Assembly: GCA_036172665.1 (NCBI GenBank)
Contig: CM069876.1
Span: 44,547,001 to 44,611,000 of the forward strand
DNA length: 64,000 nt
From: Prosopocoilus inquinatus
Taxonomy: Eukaryota > Arthropoda > Insecta > Coleoptera > Lucanidae
Direction: 5' to 3'
The notes under the pieces were generated by a model, which had not been told where the DNA came from, searched no databases, and was given only the letters and a program-made list of their open reading frames with translations. The translations under genes were made by a program, and so were the position numbers. Positions 47,337-58,407 of this stretch are shown one piece after another (position 1 is the first letter of the stretch; each line of letters begins with the position of its first letter).

Positions 47337-47834
47337 CACTGGAATTGTCCGTCACGTACGTAAACATGACAACGCCTGGTAGTAAACAACTTCAAACAAA
47401 ACAAATCCGTACACAATCTCTTGTTGTTGTTTACGTCGATTCTAGTATTTTCTTTTAAATCGTAATTATAAATAACAACAAACGTAATGAACGCATTAAA
47501 ATCTGTTGCCCGAATCCGATCCTTAGTTGTGAAGTTAGCTCATCGGTGTTCTCACGTTTAAAATTGAAGACGTCACGCAAACTTAAGAAAATTGCGAATT
47601 TTAATCAACGATTAATTTGTTCATTTAAAATGTCTAAAATGTCATTGGTTTGTTTAAAAAAAAACAAAGTCGTTTAACCACGCTACGTTGATGCACGCAG
47701 TTTCCTGTAATTCTCTAAATTGAATACTTCAAAAATGTTATTAAAAAATTTTGAACGCCTCCACGAATCTATTAACTATTAAAAAATCTGTGTGAAGTCG
47801 TATTTAAACAATACCATTTTGAGAAAGTACAAAT

Positions 47835-49894
47835 CAGTGGCGGCTCGTCGGGGTGGGCAAGGTGGGCAGTGCCCACCCTGTCCCACTGAAATTGCAGTTG
47901 AACTTTGGGACGGTGCTGTCTCGATATTTAAATCGGTAAGTTCCGGTTACAAATCATAAAACAAAACTTCTTTCCCTTTCGCATTTGTTGGCAGGGTTGC
48001 CAGAAATTGACGACGAAGTACAGCACATAAAACAAAAGATCACAACCGAGACAAAATAACGAGCGTTAAATAAAAAAAAAGTCAAGGTCAAGTTGGCTGT
48101 AGCAGGCTTTTGTTGAAGGGAACGCATGTCGTGATTAACATCGTTTGAATTTCAACTTTGACAAGTTTAACCAAGAAAACTCGAAAGCTACTCCTGCAAT
48201 TTTTTTCCTAATATTTATACTTAACATAAATATTCAGTAATAAACGTTTATTTTTGAAATGTCTTCTTTGAGTTAAAGTGAGGTTAGAAATGCAAGTGGC
48301 ACTTAGTCGTAAGAAGAACCGTACGCTAGACTTTCAGAAAAAATTCATGGCTATCTAGGCCGTTTTTTTAATTGAACACTCGTTATAGTTAAAAGCAAAA
48401 CTAGCAGAAAACAAAAGACAAGCGAGAATAAACAAAATGTGAAAAATTAAATTGATAAAAAATAAACGCAAAGAAACACAAAAGCATAAAATGAATTAAA
48501 AAAAAAGGCAGAAGTACCACGATACCGACATTTTAGAAAGTTTTGGATTGTCAAGTTTCAAACACTGTTTTACCTTAAAAACGTCGTACTTTTTTTTTAA
48601 TTAAAAATATAGCAGAGAGGAACGAAAGAAATTTCAAGCAAAGAACGAAGACAACCGAAGAACAAGATGGACAAAAAAAGACACTAAAAGTCGCCGAATC
48701 GTAATTTCAAAAATCGGAACAAATAAAAAAAAAACAAACGAAGCCTACAAAAAAAATAGAAATGAAAGAGAAATAAAATAAACAGACGGCATGAATTAAA
48801 CACAAAAGAAAACAAAAGAAGATCGACAACATCAATTAACGACGAAGTACAGTAGGTAAAACAAAAGATCACAGCTGAGACAAAAAATAATTAAAAATAA
48901 AACATATACTGACATTTTAGGAAGTTTTGGATTGTCAAGTTTCAAACACTGTTATACTTTAAAAACGTCATTCTTTTAATAATTTAATTAAAAATATAAC
49001 AGAAATTTCAAACAAAAAAAACAAAGACAACCGAAGAACAAGATGGACAAAAAAAAAGAAACTAAAAGTCGCCGAATTGTAGTTTCAAAAATCGCAACAA
49101 ATAAAAAAAAAACAAACGAAGCCTACAAAAAAAATTAGAAATGAAAGAGAAATAAAATAAACAGACGGCATGAATTAAACACAAAAGAAAACAAAAGAAG
49201 ATCGAGACAACATCAATTAACGACGACGTACGTAAAACAAAAGATCATAACTGAGAGAAGAAAAATAATTAAAAACAACAAAATGTGAAAAATTAAATTG
49301 ATAAAAATAAACAAAAAAGAAATATGTATAAGAGGACAAAATGAATTTTTAAAAAAGCAGAAGTACCACGATATTAAAATGAAAATTGACGAAATTTTTG
49401 TAAATAAAACAAACTCGTAGGAAACAGAAGAGTACTGTAAAAGTGGGCCAATAAAAACCGCGAAAACCGATATCTACTTTTAAAAAGAAGTAAACTGTAA
49501 AAAAAAAACATTAAAAAAAAACAAAAGAACGGTTACCCAAAAACAAATAAACGACGAATCGGCGATCCCCCGGCCGAAAACTGGCAGGGAACAAACGAAA
49601 CGAATTAAACGAACGGCGAATAAAAAATAAAATTCTTTAAAACGAAAAAACAAAAGAGAAAGGAAAAAATATGAAACGAACTAAAGTACAGAAGAAATCA
49701 CATTGTATATGTATTTGTTTTCTTTGCATTGACTTTGCATTGTTAAATTTTTGGATTGTATTAGATGTAAATTTTATTGAGGTGAAGACAACAACAAAAG
49801 TAGCACAAATTAGGCATCCACACCAAATATGTCTAAAATGTAGCCCAAATCTGGTTGTTGCCCACCCATAGTAAATCATCACGAGCCGCCACTG
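47835..49894. mobile_element. 2.06-kb non-autonomous hAT element
   Basis: The termini CAGTGGCGGCTCGT and ACGAGCCGCCACTG are perfect 14-bp inverted repeats, extended by GGTGGGCAA / TTGCCCACCC nearby. An 8-bp target duplication, GTACAAAT (47827-47834) and GTACAATT (49895-49902), has one mismatch. TIR type and 8-bp duplication fit hAT. There is no transposase. The interior is mainly A-rich ACAAAAG sequence (copy 3 of that family, two near-identical ~350-bp halves at about 48540-48900 and 48905-49265), plus an inserted MITE at 48058-48386. Confidence 0.9.
48058..48386. mobile_element. MITE with TAACGAGYGTT ends inside the hAT element
   Basis: Left TAACGAGCGTTAAATAAAAA and right TTTTTAATTGAACACTCGTTA are inverted. 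The body from GGCTTTTGTTG through TCGAAAGCTACTCCTGCAAT to the right end is repeated at 52750-53049, about 92% similar by eye and in the same orientation. Confidence 0.8.
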
Positions 49895-49935
49895 GTACAA
49901 TTACACGAAACTGTTTTTGTCTCCCGTTTTTTTGT

Positions 49936-50559
49936 CTTCCCCTTATACTTAATATTTAATTTAATTAGCTAATTGTAACTGGATTTCTATGTTTTGTCTA
50001 AATCAGCAGCCTATTTTTTTTTAACCAAACAAGCAACATCTCCATCACTGTCCGCTTAATCTAGAAAAGTGTTTACGATCGGAACTTTAACCTTGAGATA
50101 ATTTTTTACGCTTTCGCACGAAAAGGACACAGTTAAAAATATCTGCGTTAATTACTTGTTTAAACAAACATCTAAACAAATAGAATTTCGTGTTTTATTA
50201 CTGAAATTACGATGTTGATGAATATTTTATTTTGCTTGGAGCGCAAAAGAAGAATGTCACAAAAACAAAAACCTAATTTAATTTATTAATTACTGTGGAA
50301 CGTTTGTTTGTTGAATGAAAAACACTCGTTTTAATTCGTTTTATTAACGAACTAAACGTCTCTTTTGCTCTTTTATTAAAAAAAAGAGGAAGTGTTAATT
50401 TTGCTTTATGTCGCTGCCAAGTTGGCAAAGCCAGGGCCGGCGGAAGGCGGTAAGCGTGGTAAGTATTGCACGAAGGCGCCCAAACAAGACGGACGCCAAA
50501 ATATGTTAATTAAAAAAACGCTTGAAGCGCAGCTCAAACAATCTCAAGGTCAACAACTG
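49936..50559. other. AT-rich spacer, no gene
   Basis: A 66-codon frame at 50392-50592 opens with a non-ATG codon, runs into the adjacent A-rich array, and has no recognisable domain. Nothing else was seen. Confidence 0.35.
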
Positions 50560-51850
50560 AACTCGACTCTGTTTACCCGAGTAAAAAATTAAAAATAAAA
50601 GACAGTAAAAAAATTAAAATGAAAATCCATGAGAGACAGGAAAGACTCTCTGACCCAATTCAACTGAACCTAACCTAACTCCATTCAACCTAAGAAAAAT
50701 AGTTAAAATTAAAAAAAAAAACACGTTAAAATGAAGCCCAACAAGGTCAACCCAACTCAACCTGAACTCAGTCTAACTGTATTAAATTGAAGCAAAAATT
50801 TAAAGATGCGCAGATTTAAAACTATTAAAATTAAAAACGTTTACATCGAAGTACGACTAACGTCAAGGTCATTGCCAAACAACTGAACTCGATTCAATTC
50901 AACCTAAGGAAAAAAATAAAAATCAAAAAACAATAAAAAAATTTAAGTAAAAAAAAATAAATTAAAAAAGATTTTCAATGTCAATCCAATCTAACTGTAC
51001 TCAACCTAACACCATTCAATCCAAGAAAAAAAATTAAGAAGTTAAAATTTAAAAAGAAACATGTTAAGATGAAACCGACAAAGTCAACCCAACTCAACCT
51101 GCACTCAGTCTAACTGTATTAAATTGAAGCAAAAATTTAAAGATGTGCATAATTAAAACTATTAAAATTAAAAACGATACAAATACATCGAAGTACGACC
51201 AAAGTCGAGGTCAATATCCAACAACTGAACTTGATTCAATTCAACCTAAGCTAAAAATTAAAATCAAAACAGTAAAAAAATTAAAATCAAAAACAGTAAA
51301 AAAATTAAAGTGAAAAGAAATAAATGAAAAAAGATTTTCAATATCAATCCAATCTAACTGTACTCAACCTAACTCCATTCAAGCCAAGTTAAAAATTTAA
51401 AAGAAACATTAAAAAAAATTAAAAGTAAAAAAATATATTAAAATTCGTTTTATGCATGTATTAAAATGAACATTAACAAATCTCAAGGTCAACTGAACAC
51501 ACCCAACTTAATGTGTCATATTGCACTCCATTCTGCACAAGTAAAAATGTTTGAAAAAATACTTAAAAAAATTAAAAGTAAAAAAAAAATGTTAAAATTC
51601 ATACACGGATTAAAAGTAACCTCAACAAATCTCAAGGCCAATCCAACCCAACTAACATTAACCTAACCTCACCTGACACAAGTAAAAGATTAAAAATTAA
51701 AAGTAGGTAAATATTTTTTACAAAATTAAAAATCCAAGTGGTCTCAACCTAACTCCGTTTAACACAGGTAAAAATTAAAAATTACAAGAAAAATTAAAAA
51801 ATAATTGTTGAAAATTAAAAAGTAATTAAAATGAAGCTCAACCAATTTTA
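50560..51850 (-). repeat. Inverted copy of the 37.2-38.8 kb T-rich array
   Basis: Plus-strand units read AAAAATTAAAA(n), ACACGTTAAAATGAAGC, AAGGTCAACCCAACTCAACC and TCAGTCTAACTGTATTAAA. These are the reverse complement of the cores listed for 37230-38760. At least four units occur with internal near-exact duplications (for example AACTCAGTCTAACTGTATTA at about 50764 and 51102). Confidence 0.8.
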
Positions 51851-52140
51851 ACGCCAACATAACCCAGGCAAAAATTAACAAAGAGATAAAAATAGAAAAC
51901 TGAAAAAAAAAAACCATTAAATGCCAAGGTTAATTTTTCCGTATTTTAGAATAGCGTCACTCACGGTCAAATAAAAATTAATTCACTCATTTCATCGCCA
52001 GTCGCCATTGCACTAGAAAAAAATAAGCCAAACTTTTACCACGGTTTATCGCTCATTTGCCTGCTCGTTTGGTCATAAATCGCGACGGTTGGCAACACTT
52101 GGAAAGGCTTCTCAAAACGGTCATAAATAATCATGAGTAA

Positions 52141-52378
52141 TATAAGGTGTTTTCTTTCGTTTAGAAGTTTGAATCGTGTTTCGAATAGTTTGAACCTGAA
52201 TTTCGTAGTTGTTGCAATAAAACACCTGACTTGAATTTTTGTTTGACAGTTCATTTGTAAATAACCATAATTCAATACAAACAAGTTTTAAAACAGAGAG
52301 ATTCAAAGAAAAGAATGTCTGCTTTCGAATCAAAACACGTTTGGATCACGATTTTGTGAGCGAAAGAAAGCACTTACA
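52141..52378. mobile_element. MITE with GGTGCTTTCTTTCG-type ends, copy 1
   Basis: The ends TATAAGGTGTTTTCTTTCG and CGAAAGAAAGCACTTACA are inverted. The interior includes GAATCGTGTTTCGAATAGTT and AAACACGTTTGGATCACG. Copy 2 is at 57600-57808. The cores TTTGAATCGTGTTTCGAA and TTCGAATCAAAACACG also pair, so the folded form is a long hairpin. Confidence 0.85.
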
Positions 52379-52749
52379 ATACGTATTAAAATTGTTTTGT
52401 CAAACGACCATAACATGAAACTTCAAATATCATACCAACTTAGTATTTCGATTATACTTTTCAGGGGATTTACGTTTTATACCAACGTAAAACAAAAGTT
52501 GGTGGTTTTTTTTTTTTTTTTTGAGAACTAATTATAGCAAAGTGCCAATGCCGTTATATCAATTTTTCGTAAAGATGGCGGTACACAATCGTGGTGGAAT
52601 GTGAGAAAGAAAAACTCTGTTTTAGTCAGAGATAGGTTATCTCTGGTTTTAGTGCATATAAGAGTGAGAAACTTCGGTTGAATAATCGAAAATGCTGTTG
52701 ACATGAAACTTCAAATATGTTGCCAACTTAGTATTCTCTTAGTATTAGT

Positions 52750-53049
52750 CAGGCTTTTGTTGTCGGGAACGCATGTCGTGATTAACGTCATTTGAATTTC
52801 AACTTTGACAAGTTGACGGTTAACCTAACCAAGAAAACTCGAAAGCTACTCCTGCAATTTTTTTCCTAATATTTATACTTAACATAAATATTCAGTAATA
52901 AACGTTTATTTTTGAAATGTCTTCTTTGAGTTAAAGTGAGGTTAGAAACGCAAGTGACGCTTCACGCTAGTCGTATGAAGAACCCTACGCTGGACGTTCA
53001 GAATAACTTCATGGCTATCTAGACCGTTTTTTTAATTGAACACTCGTTA
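52750..53049 (+). mobile_element. Left-truncated second copy of the 48058-48386 MITE
   Basis: It matches from CAGGCTTTTGTTG to TTTAATTGAACACTCGTTA with a 14-bp insertion (GACGGTTAACCTAA). The left TIR is absent. Confidence 0.8.
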
Positions 53050-53059
53050 CATTCTTTTA

Positions 53060-53281
53060 ATAACAAATAAATTAACTAATTACGTACAATAAGGACAACT
53101 AAAATAATTTTATTGGAGCTTTTCATCCGAAGTTTTGGTGATAAACAAAAGTTTACAAAACAGCTCTCTGTGAGGCGAGTATTTTCGGTTTGTTTGGCGT
53201 AACCCATGCATTTTTAGAGTCAAATAGACGCCGTTTCAAATTTCGCGCCAGCTTTAGGACCGCCCACTTTCCTAATCTATT
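53060..53281 (-). mobile_element. Fragment of the element nested at 19933-20460
   Basis: In reverse orientation it carries AGATTAGGAAAGTGGGC, GTCCTAAAGCTGGCGCGAAA, GTTTATCACCAAAACTTCGG and AAGCTCCAATAAAATT. It has an ~80-bp insertion in the middle relative to the 19.9-kb copy. Confidence 0.75.
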
Positions 53282-53535
53282 AAAAGTATACGTATAGCAA
53301 AGAAACGTAAGGTATTTTGAATCCAGTGTTATAACAAAAACTAAACGCTTACAGAATGTTAAAGAAACATGCACGTTTTTATTGAAAAAATAATAAAAAT
53401 ATTCAAAACCACAAACCACATTTACAAAGTTACATTTTAAACCTTGCCTGTTTATGAATTAGCACATTTCCAAAAATATAAAAATACGAATATAATAATG
53501 AAACAAGTGAATATCGCCGATGCATGAATTCCGAT

Positions 53536-54072
53536 TCACAGTTTCTTACACTGCACTGCCTTGTAAGGAACCCCAGTATGTTGGATGGGAATGGCACGCT
53601 CGACCGTGTCCTCGACGGCCAGTTTAGGGGCTGTAATTGAAAGCACCCCATCCGAAGACAAACTGGAAGTTATCTTGTGGATGTCGTGCCCCTTGGGCAA
53701 CTCGTACTTGCGTACAAACTTTCTCGATATAAACCCGTGCTCGTCTTCTTTCTCTTCGTGCTTACCCTCCACGGTAATCATACCATCCTCTGTGATTTTC
53801 ACAACGATTTCTGCCGGGGAGAAGTGCTGCACGTCAAGGTTTACTTGGAACCTGTCCTTGTGCTCGTGGTGGCCGGCATGCAATGAGCCACCGTTCCTCC
53901 ATGGTTTGTAATATCCTGCTAGTACCCCGTGTGGTGAATCATTTGGCACCAGAAAGTCTTCGGGTTCTACGTGGACCAAACTACTGGAATGGTGGCCTGA
54001 ATGACGAGCGTGCTTGTGTGGGCGTAAGTCACCGAAAAGGTACCCAGGCAGAAGACACATTCTGGCAGACAT
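53536..54072 (-). CDS. l(2)efl-like: Small heat shock protein, l(2)efl type (paralogue 2)
   Basis: A single-exon gene of 178 codons starting MSARMCLLPGYLFGDLRPHK. The N-terminal part is His-rich (HARHSGHHSS, HAGHHEHK). The alpha-crystallin domain spans about residues 72-152, with FVRKY (Arg121) and GVLSITAPK at 142-150, and an IPI motif at 161-163. Its core differs from paralogue 1 at only a minority of positions, while the N-terminus and tail diverge (the Lys/Glu tail is replaced by a short QCKKL end). It is presumably a cytosolic chaperone. The poly(A) signal is on the minus strand at 53378-53383. The pair arose by duplication and both genes face the same way, 6.4 kb apart, with transposons between. 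Confidence 0.97.
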   Translation of the reverse strand: MSARMCLLPGYLFGDLRPHKHARHSGHHSSSLVHVEPEDFLVPNDSPHGVLAGYYKPWRNGGSLHAGHHEHKDRFQVNLDVQHFSPAEIVVKITEDGMITVEGKHEEKEDEHGFISRKFVRKYELPKGHDIHKITSSLSSDGVLSITAPKLAVEDTVERAIPIQHTGVPYKAVQCKKL

Positions 54073-54176
54073 TGTATTTATTGTTTGGAAAATTTCGATA
54101 TTCTAAAAACAATACTCCTGTATGTTATTGTCGTTATCAAAGCTTACACACACACACGCAAACACACACCACCTTA

Positions 54177-54292
54177 CTATACATATACAGATGATTAATT
54201 CTAATTGCCTCTAATTCAATTTACTCTAGGATTTAAGCTGCACCAATCACGTTCCTCCTCAGTTTTAAGACCAGCCAACAGGAACGTTGACC
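54177..54292 (-). promoter_or_regulatory. sHSP paralogue 2 promoter region
   Basis: On the minus strand a TATATGTATAG box lies at about 54188-54177, some 105-115 bp before the ATG. Upstream in plus-strand reading, CTCTAGGATTTAAGC, CACCAATCACG, TTCCTCCTCAG and GCCAACAGGAACGTTGA align with the corresponding stretch of paralogue 1. GAACGTTG is a one-mismatch heat shock pair. The perfect TTCTAGAA pair of paralogue 1 is missing. Confidence 0.55.
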
Positions 54293-54479
54293 CTCAGTTG
54301 CGTTCGCAAAAAGCGTGGTCGTCGTCCACGTCGTCGTTGAATACGTTCAAAAAAAATCTATTAACAGTTACTTTAACAGTTGTCATTTACGTAAAAGAAA
54401 CGAAAAGAATGAGCCAGTAATTACTTTTGGGCGTAAGTGTATCTTACAGCTTAACATGCATAAAGATTCGTAGTTTTTT

Positions 54480-55090
54480 GGCCCTTTTCATAAACAGAGT
54501 TTAAGGAAATTTTAATTTAAAGTAGAGATGGGATTCCACCCGGTGCATTCATTTGCACCGGTGGAATCATGGAATGCACCCACAATGCACCCGGTGCATT
54601 GCCAAATTACCTACATTTGCCTACATTTAAGTAAGAAATAGAAAATGCTTGAAAATGATACCAAACATAACATACTGTGCGTGGATTATCGCTTACAATT
54701 ATTTTGTAACACTTAACCAACCTAACGTTAGTTTTGAAAATATATTCAATATTCTTTTCAGATTTAAAGCTGTAAAGCTTCGGCTTAAACTTAAAAGTAA
54801 CACTCCACCACGGAATATAAAACATATAAACCTGTAAACACCTGTAAACGGTTAAATAACAGCAAGAAAAGGTAATTTTTCGTCCGGTTTGAGCGGGAAT
54901 TTTAAATTTTTGAATATACCCGGTGCATTCATATATGCACCCTGCTGAATGCACCCACATAGGTACTTTCATTGCACTGGGTTCATTGCCTGGCACATCT
55001 CTAATTTAAAGTCATTTTAAGAAGAGGGAAACAAATGTACTCTTTTAGGTTAGAGTAACTTTAAATTTAAAGTCTGATTATGAAAATGGC
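54480..55090. mobile_element. MITE (outer) carrying a nested hAT element
   Basis: Outer ends GGCCCTTTTCATAAACAGAG and TCTGATTATGAAAATGGCC are inverted. The inner AATTTAAAGT blocks of both halves also pair. Removing the insert and one copy of the target duplication leaves a ~120-bp MITE like those at 11881 and 33154. Confidence 0.8.
54523..55003. mobile_element. 481-bp non-autonomous hAT element with perfect 8-bp duplication
   Basis: It is flanked by identical ATTTAAAG copies (54515-54522 and 55004-55011). The ends are TAGAGATG and CATCTCTA. Subterminal regions carry repeated CCCGGTGCATTCAT and GAATGCACCCACA motifs in both orientations. A 129-codon minus-strand frame across it is not supported as a gene. 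Confidence 0.92.
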
Positions 55091-55570
55091 CATTAGGTGG
55101 TTAATTTAATGTAGCTTTTGTTTCTTACTTTTTAAGTTCGTGGCTGGCTAGACGTTTCGAGAAAACTGATTCTTTTATAATTTCATCGAATGCTTATAGC
55201 TCGGTTATTCTTGTTTTTAGAGAAAAGTTGCAAAGACGAAAGTTGTACAGAATTACGTACTCTATTAAACAGTCGAACAAAATGTTCCAAGTAAATTCCT
55301 ATTTTAGAGTTATGACGTAATCATCGTTTTTTTTTTTTTTTATAGAAACACTAGCAGGCTATGATTGAAAAAAAATGGCATTCTTTTACTTTTCCAATAA
55401 TGTATCATTCGATACGTTAACTAAAAAAAAAAACGACGGAGATTCGGCAGTTTTCCTCTTTCGAAATTGTTAACACGGTTGGCCGTGGAAACAAATGTTA
55501 ATTGACAAATGCAATTAAAGTCACTTTGATTTTGCCAATCGCCTGTTTCAAAAACTGCTTTATATTAAAA
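55091..55570. other. Spacer, no gene
   Basis: AT-rich sequence, with a poly-T tract at 55326-55341. No element ends or exons were recognised. Confidence 0.4.
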
Positions 55571-56831
55571 ACTTCGTGTCTTTTCAATTAAAAATATAGC
55601 CGAACGGAACAAAAGAAATTTCAAGCGAAGGAGAAAGTTATACGAAGAATAAAACAATAAAATGAATTAAAAAAAAATGCCGTTTCGGATATCAAAATCG
55701 GAATAAATTTAAAAAAAAAACAAATGAAACCTGCAAAAAAGAAAGAAGCAGCAACAAAATAGTGAAGTGAGTAAAACAAAAAACAAAAGAAGATTGACAA
55801 CAAAAAACAATAATTTTTCATACGAATCGAAAATTCGTAGAAAATTTTTATTTTCTAAACGCAAAGGCTAATACAATAATAAAATGAAAAAAAAAAAAAA
55901 AAAAAATGAAATTAACAACGAAATTCTGTGCGTAAAACAAAAGCACATCTCAACTGAGATCGACGCGAAACAAATGAAAAACGATGAACTACAGACAACC
56001 GTTAATGAAATGCGTAAAATTAATTCGATAAGAAAAACAAAAGAGAAATACACAGTACGAAAACATAAACAGAAAAAACAAAACAAAAGAACTATTAAAA
56101 TGAACCAAAAACAAATGAATTTCCAGACGAAAAATTAATTTAAAAAAACTAGTAGAAATCGATCGAGTCGATCAAAACAATGTAAAAGATCAATTGATAA
56201 AATTAAAAAAGAATGACGAAAGCATGAAACTCGTAGGATACTAAAAAATAACTGTAAAAAAGGAGTCAATAAAATTCGAAAACCGATTCAATTAAAAAGA
56301 AAAATTACGGGAAAAACAGAAGAAAAAGAAAAAGTCGAATGGATAGATAAAAAAATTAAATAAATGAAGAAACCGTGATTCTCCGGGCCGAATACTTCTG
56401 TAAGTCACGAAACTGGTACAAAACGAAAGGACGAAATAAAACAAACGAACCATGAATAAAATGCAAAACATCAATTCCTTGAAATAAAAGAGAAAGAAAA
56501 ATATGAACTGAACAAAAAAAACAAACAAAAAAATTATACTCGAGGTATTCTCATCTTCTCATGATTTAATACCTGTAACAATTAGGCCAAGAAAACTTGC
56601 AAGAAGAAGAAGAATACCTGTAAATTAAAGTAGCGACATGGACAGACATTATTTGCGGTTTCAATTTTTTGACCAACATGGCATTTTCCATGCTTAAAAG
56701 AAGAATTTTGTTAAGTGACGTAATGTGAAGTCAATAATAAACGTATCCCAAATCGGGCGCCAGGCGCCAAATAAAATTTTTAAGCGCCAAGTATGTTTAA
56801 AATGTGGATTTTCGGTTAATCTGGCAACCGC
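55571..56831 (+). mobile_element. A-rich ACAAAAG repeat family, copy 4
   Basis: It shares with copies 1-3 AAAATATAGCCGAACGGAAC, ATCAATTGATAAAATTAAAA, AAACTCGTAGGA, AACCGATTCAATTAAAAAGA, GTCACGAAACTGGTACAAAA and AATAAAATGCAAAACATCAA. It ends near AATCTGGCAACCGCGG with GCGCCAGGCGCC nearby. All four copies are in the same orientation. It is non-coding. Confidence 0.65.
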
Positions 56832-57000
56832 GGATCGGAGTTCAAACAACGGGCGCGTTCAACGGATCCATCCAGGTGATTAAAAGCAGAAACATGTTTC
56901 ATTTATGTTGGGCTTAAACAAGTTGAAGTGGTTGAACGCTATGAAAACTATTATTTATTAATCAACATTTGACATGTGCAGTGAGGTTAGATTTTCTTAC

Positions 57001-57120
57001 ATGATTACTCACCGTAATTATAAAAACTTGAGAAAGCCGGCAATTCAAAAGACATTAGAGTTTGTTCGGCGGAATAAACAAGTGATGAACTGGCACCGCA
57101 CTCACCGCAAATTATTTCTG
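57001..57120 (+). CDS. Possible first coding exon of a small basic protein
   Basis: An ATG at 57001 opens 40 codons, starting MITHRNYKNLRKPAIQKTLE and continuing FVRRNKQVMNWHRTHRKLFL, up to a textbook donor CTG|GTGAGTAAG at 57121 (phase 0). If unspliced it adds only VSKFDNY and stops. The composition (12 Lys/Arg, balanced hydrophobics) is more protein-like than most frames here, and the preceding 150 bp are repeat-free. No family was recognised and no matching downstream exon was found; an exon starting at 58096 would need a different phase. It may be a gene, an element fragment or chance. Confidence 0.25.
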
Positions 57121-57121
57121 G

Positions 57122-58115
57122 TGAGTAAGTTCGACAACTATTGACAGTCAGTAACATAAGTAACCATTCAGCGTACTAAACAAGTCAACAATGAAAAAGA
57201 CTATTGGCGGCAACGCTAATTGTAACATTTGCAAGGGTGCATTTGAAATAAAATGCAGACAAAAGGAAGACATTTGACTTTCAAAACACGCTGAATAGCA
57301 ACCATGTATAACTTGTTTACAAATCAAAAAAAAAAAAAACACCACATGCTGCACTATGTTGGTACAGATATACGCAACTAAACTGCATCTCCTGCACTGC
57401 AAACTTCACCTTTATAAGCTTGCGTTACCACAGCGTTACATTCAATATTCAACGAGCAAACGTAACCGCAGTAACTTCATCGCAACACGCTGACATTTGA
57501 AACATATGATAACCACGTGACTCATCTGCACAAAAGTTACTCCAAGTTGCATTTTTCATAAGACATCACCGGCTGTAATCTATTAATTTGTGAGCAAATT
57601 ATAGGTGCTTTCTTTCGCTTAAAAGTTTGAATCGTGTTTCGAATAGTTTGGACCTGAATTTCGTAGTTGTTGCAACAAAACACCAGACTTGAATTTTCTT
57701 CAATCTTAACAAGTTTTAAAAAGAGAGACATTCAAAGAAAAGAATGTTTGTTTTTGAATCAAAACGCGTTTGGATCACGATTTTGTTAGCGAAAGAAAGC
57801 ACCTTATAACTGCGATCGTAAATGGTTCAACGTGCCGCTTCATACAAAAATTTCTTGGTCCAGTTACTAGAAATCATGTACCCAATTTAAAGGCGTGCGG
57901 ATGTAATTTTAACCTAAAAATTGTGTAACATTAATCATAAATCGAGACGCGAAGAACGTTACTTACTTGTAAAAACAAAGTCAACTGAATAATAGTATTC
58001 AAAAATACTTATTTACTGATTTCGAATGATTTAAACTGCAAATTGTAGAAAACTCAAACATAAACAAACCATACACGAACGCTACTGCTTGCCAGCTCAT
58101 CTGGAGCATTTAAAA
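57122..58115. other. Spacer with one MITE, no gene
   Basis: It contains the MITE at 57600-57808; otherwise no repeat or exon was recognised. A minus-strand frame at 57148-57402 has low-complexity composition. Confidence 0.4.
57600..57808. mobile_element. MITE with GGTGCTTTCTTTCG ends, copy 2
   Basis: Ends TATAGGTGCTTTCTTTCGCT and AGCGAAAGAAAGCACCTTATA are inverted, better preserved than in copy 1 at 52141-52378. It lacks ~25 bp present in the centre of copy 1. Confidence 0.88.
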
Positions 58116-58289
58116 ATGCGAAAATTCCCTAGGCGGAAAGTAATTTTGATCACCTTTGGGTATTTACTTTCTCAAGGACGCTCAATCATTTACGACCACA
58201 GTGTAGCAACTCAGCCGCCGCAGTGGTTACCTGATTACGTGAACGCGACCACTTTCATGCAATTTCGAACGTACCCCAAATTTGCGTAA
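58116..58289 (+). CDS. Small open frame upstream of the UPF0488 gene
   Basis: A 57-codon frame: basic start MRKFPRRK, a hydrophobic stretch VILITFGYLL (possible short membrane or targeting segment), then SQGRSIIYDHSVATQPPQWL and YVNATTFMQFRTYPKFA. The frame is also open upstream to an acceptor-like TGCTTGCCAG at 58095, so it could be a last exon instead. It sits 118 bp before the UPF0488 ATG on the same strand. No family was recognised. Its codon content is less AT-skewed than the surroundings. Confidence 0.3.
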   Translation: MRKFPRRKVILITFGYLLSQGRSIIYDHSVATQPPQWLPDYVNATTFMQFRTYPKFA

Positions 58290-58407
58290 AATGTCAAAAT
58301 ATAACCTACAATAGAAACTTACAAAATTTATTTCGATTATTTAGAGAAGTGTACTATTTTGCATTAACGCAACGTTTTAAGAATACACAAACAAATAAAG
58401 CACAAGA

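Larger units (their letters stand above)
47690..49935. mobile_element. MITE of the TTTCCTGTAAT family, split by a hAT element
   Basis: The left part (about 47695-47834) has GCAGTTTCCTGTAATTCTCT through ATACCATTTTGAGAAAGTAC. The right part (about 49895-49935) continues TACAATTACACGAAACTG. Joined, they match the order in the intact copy at 45808. Both outer ends are eroded. Confidence 0.75.

Noticed and set aside
54607..54996. 129-codon minus-strand frame
   Set aside because: It is contained in a 481-bp non-autonomous hAT element with exact target duplication; no transposase similarity.
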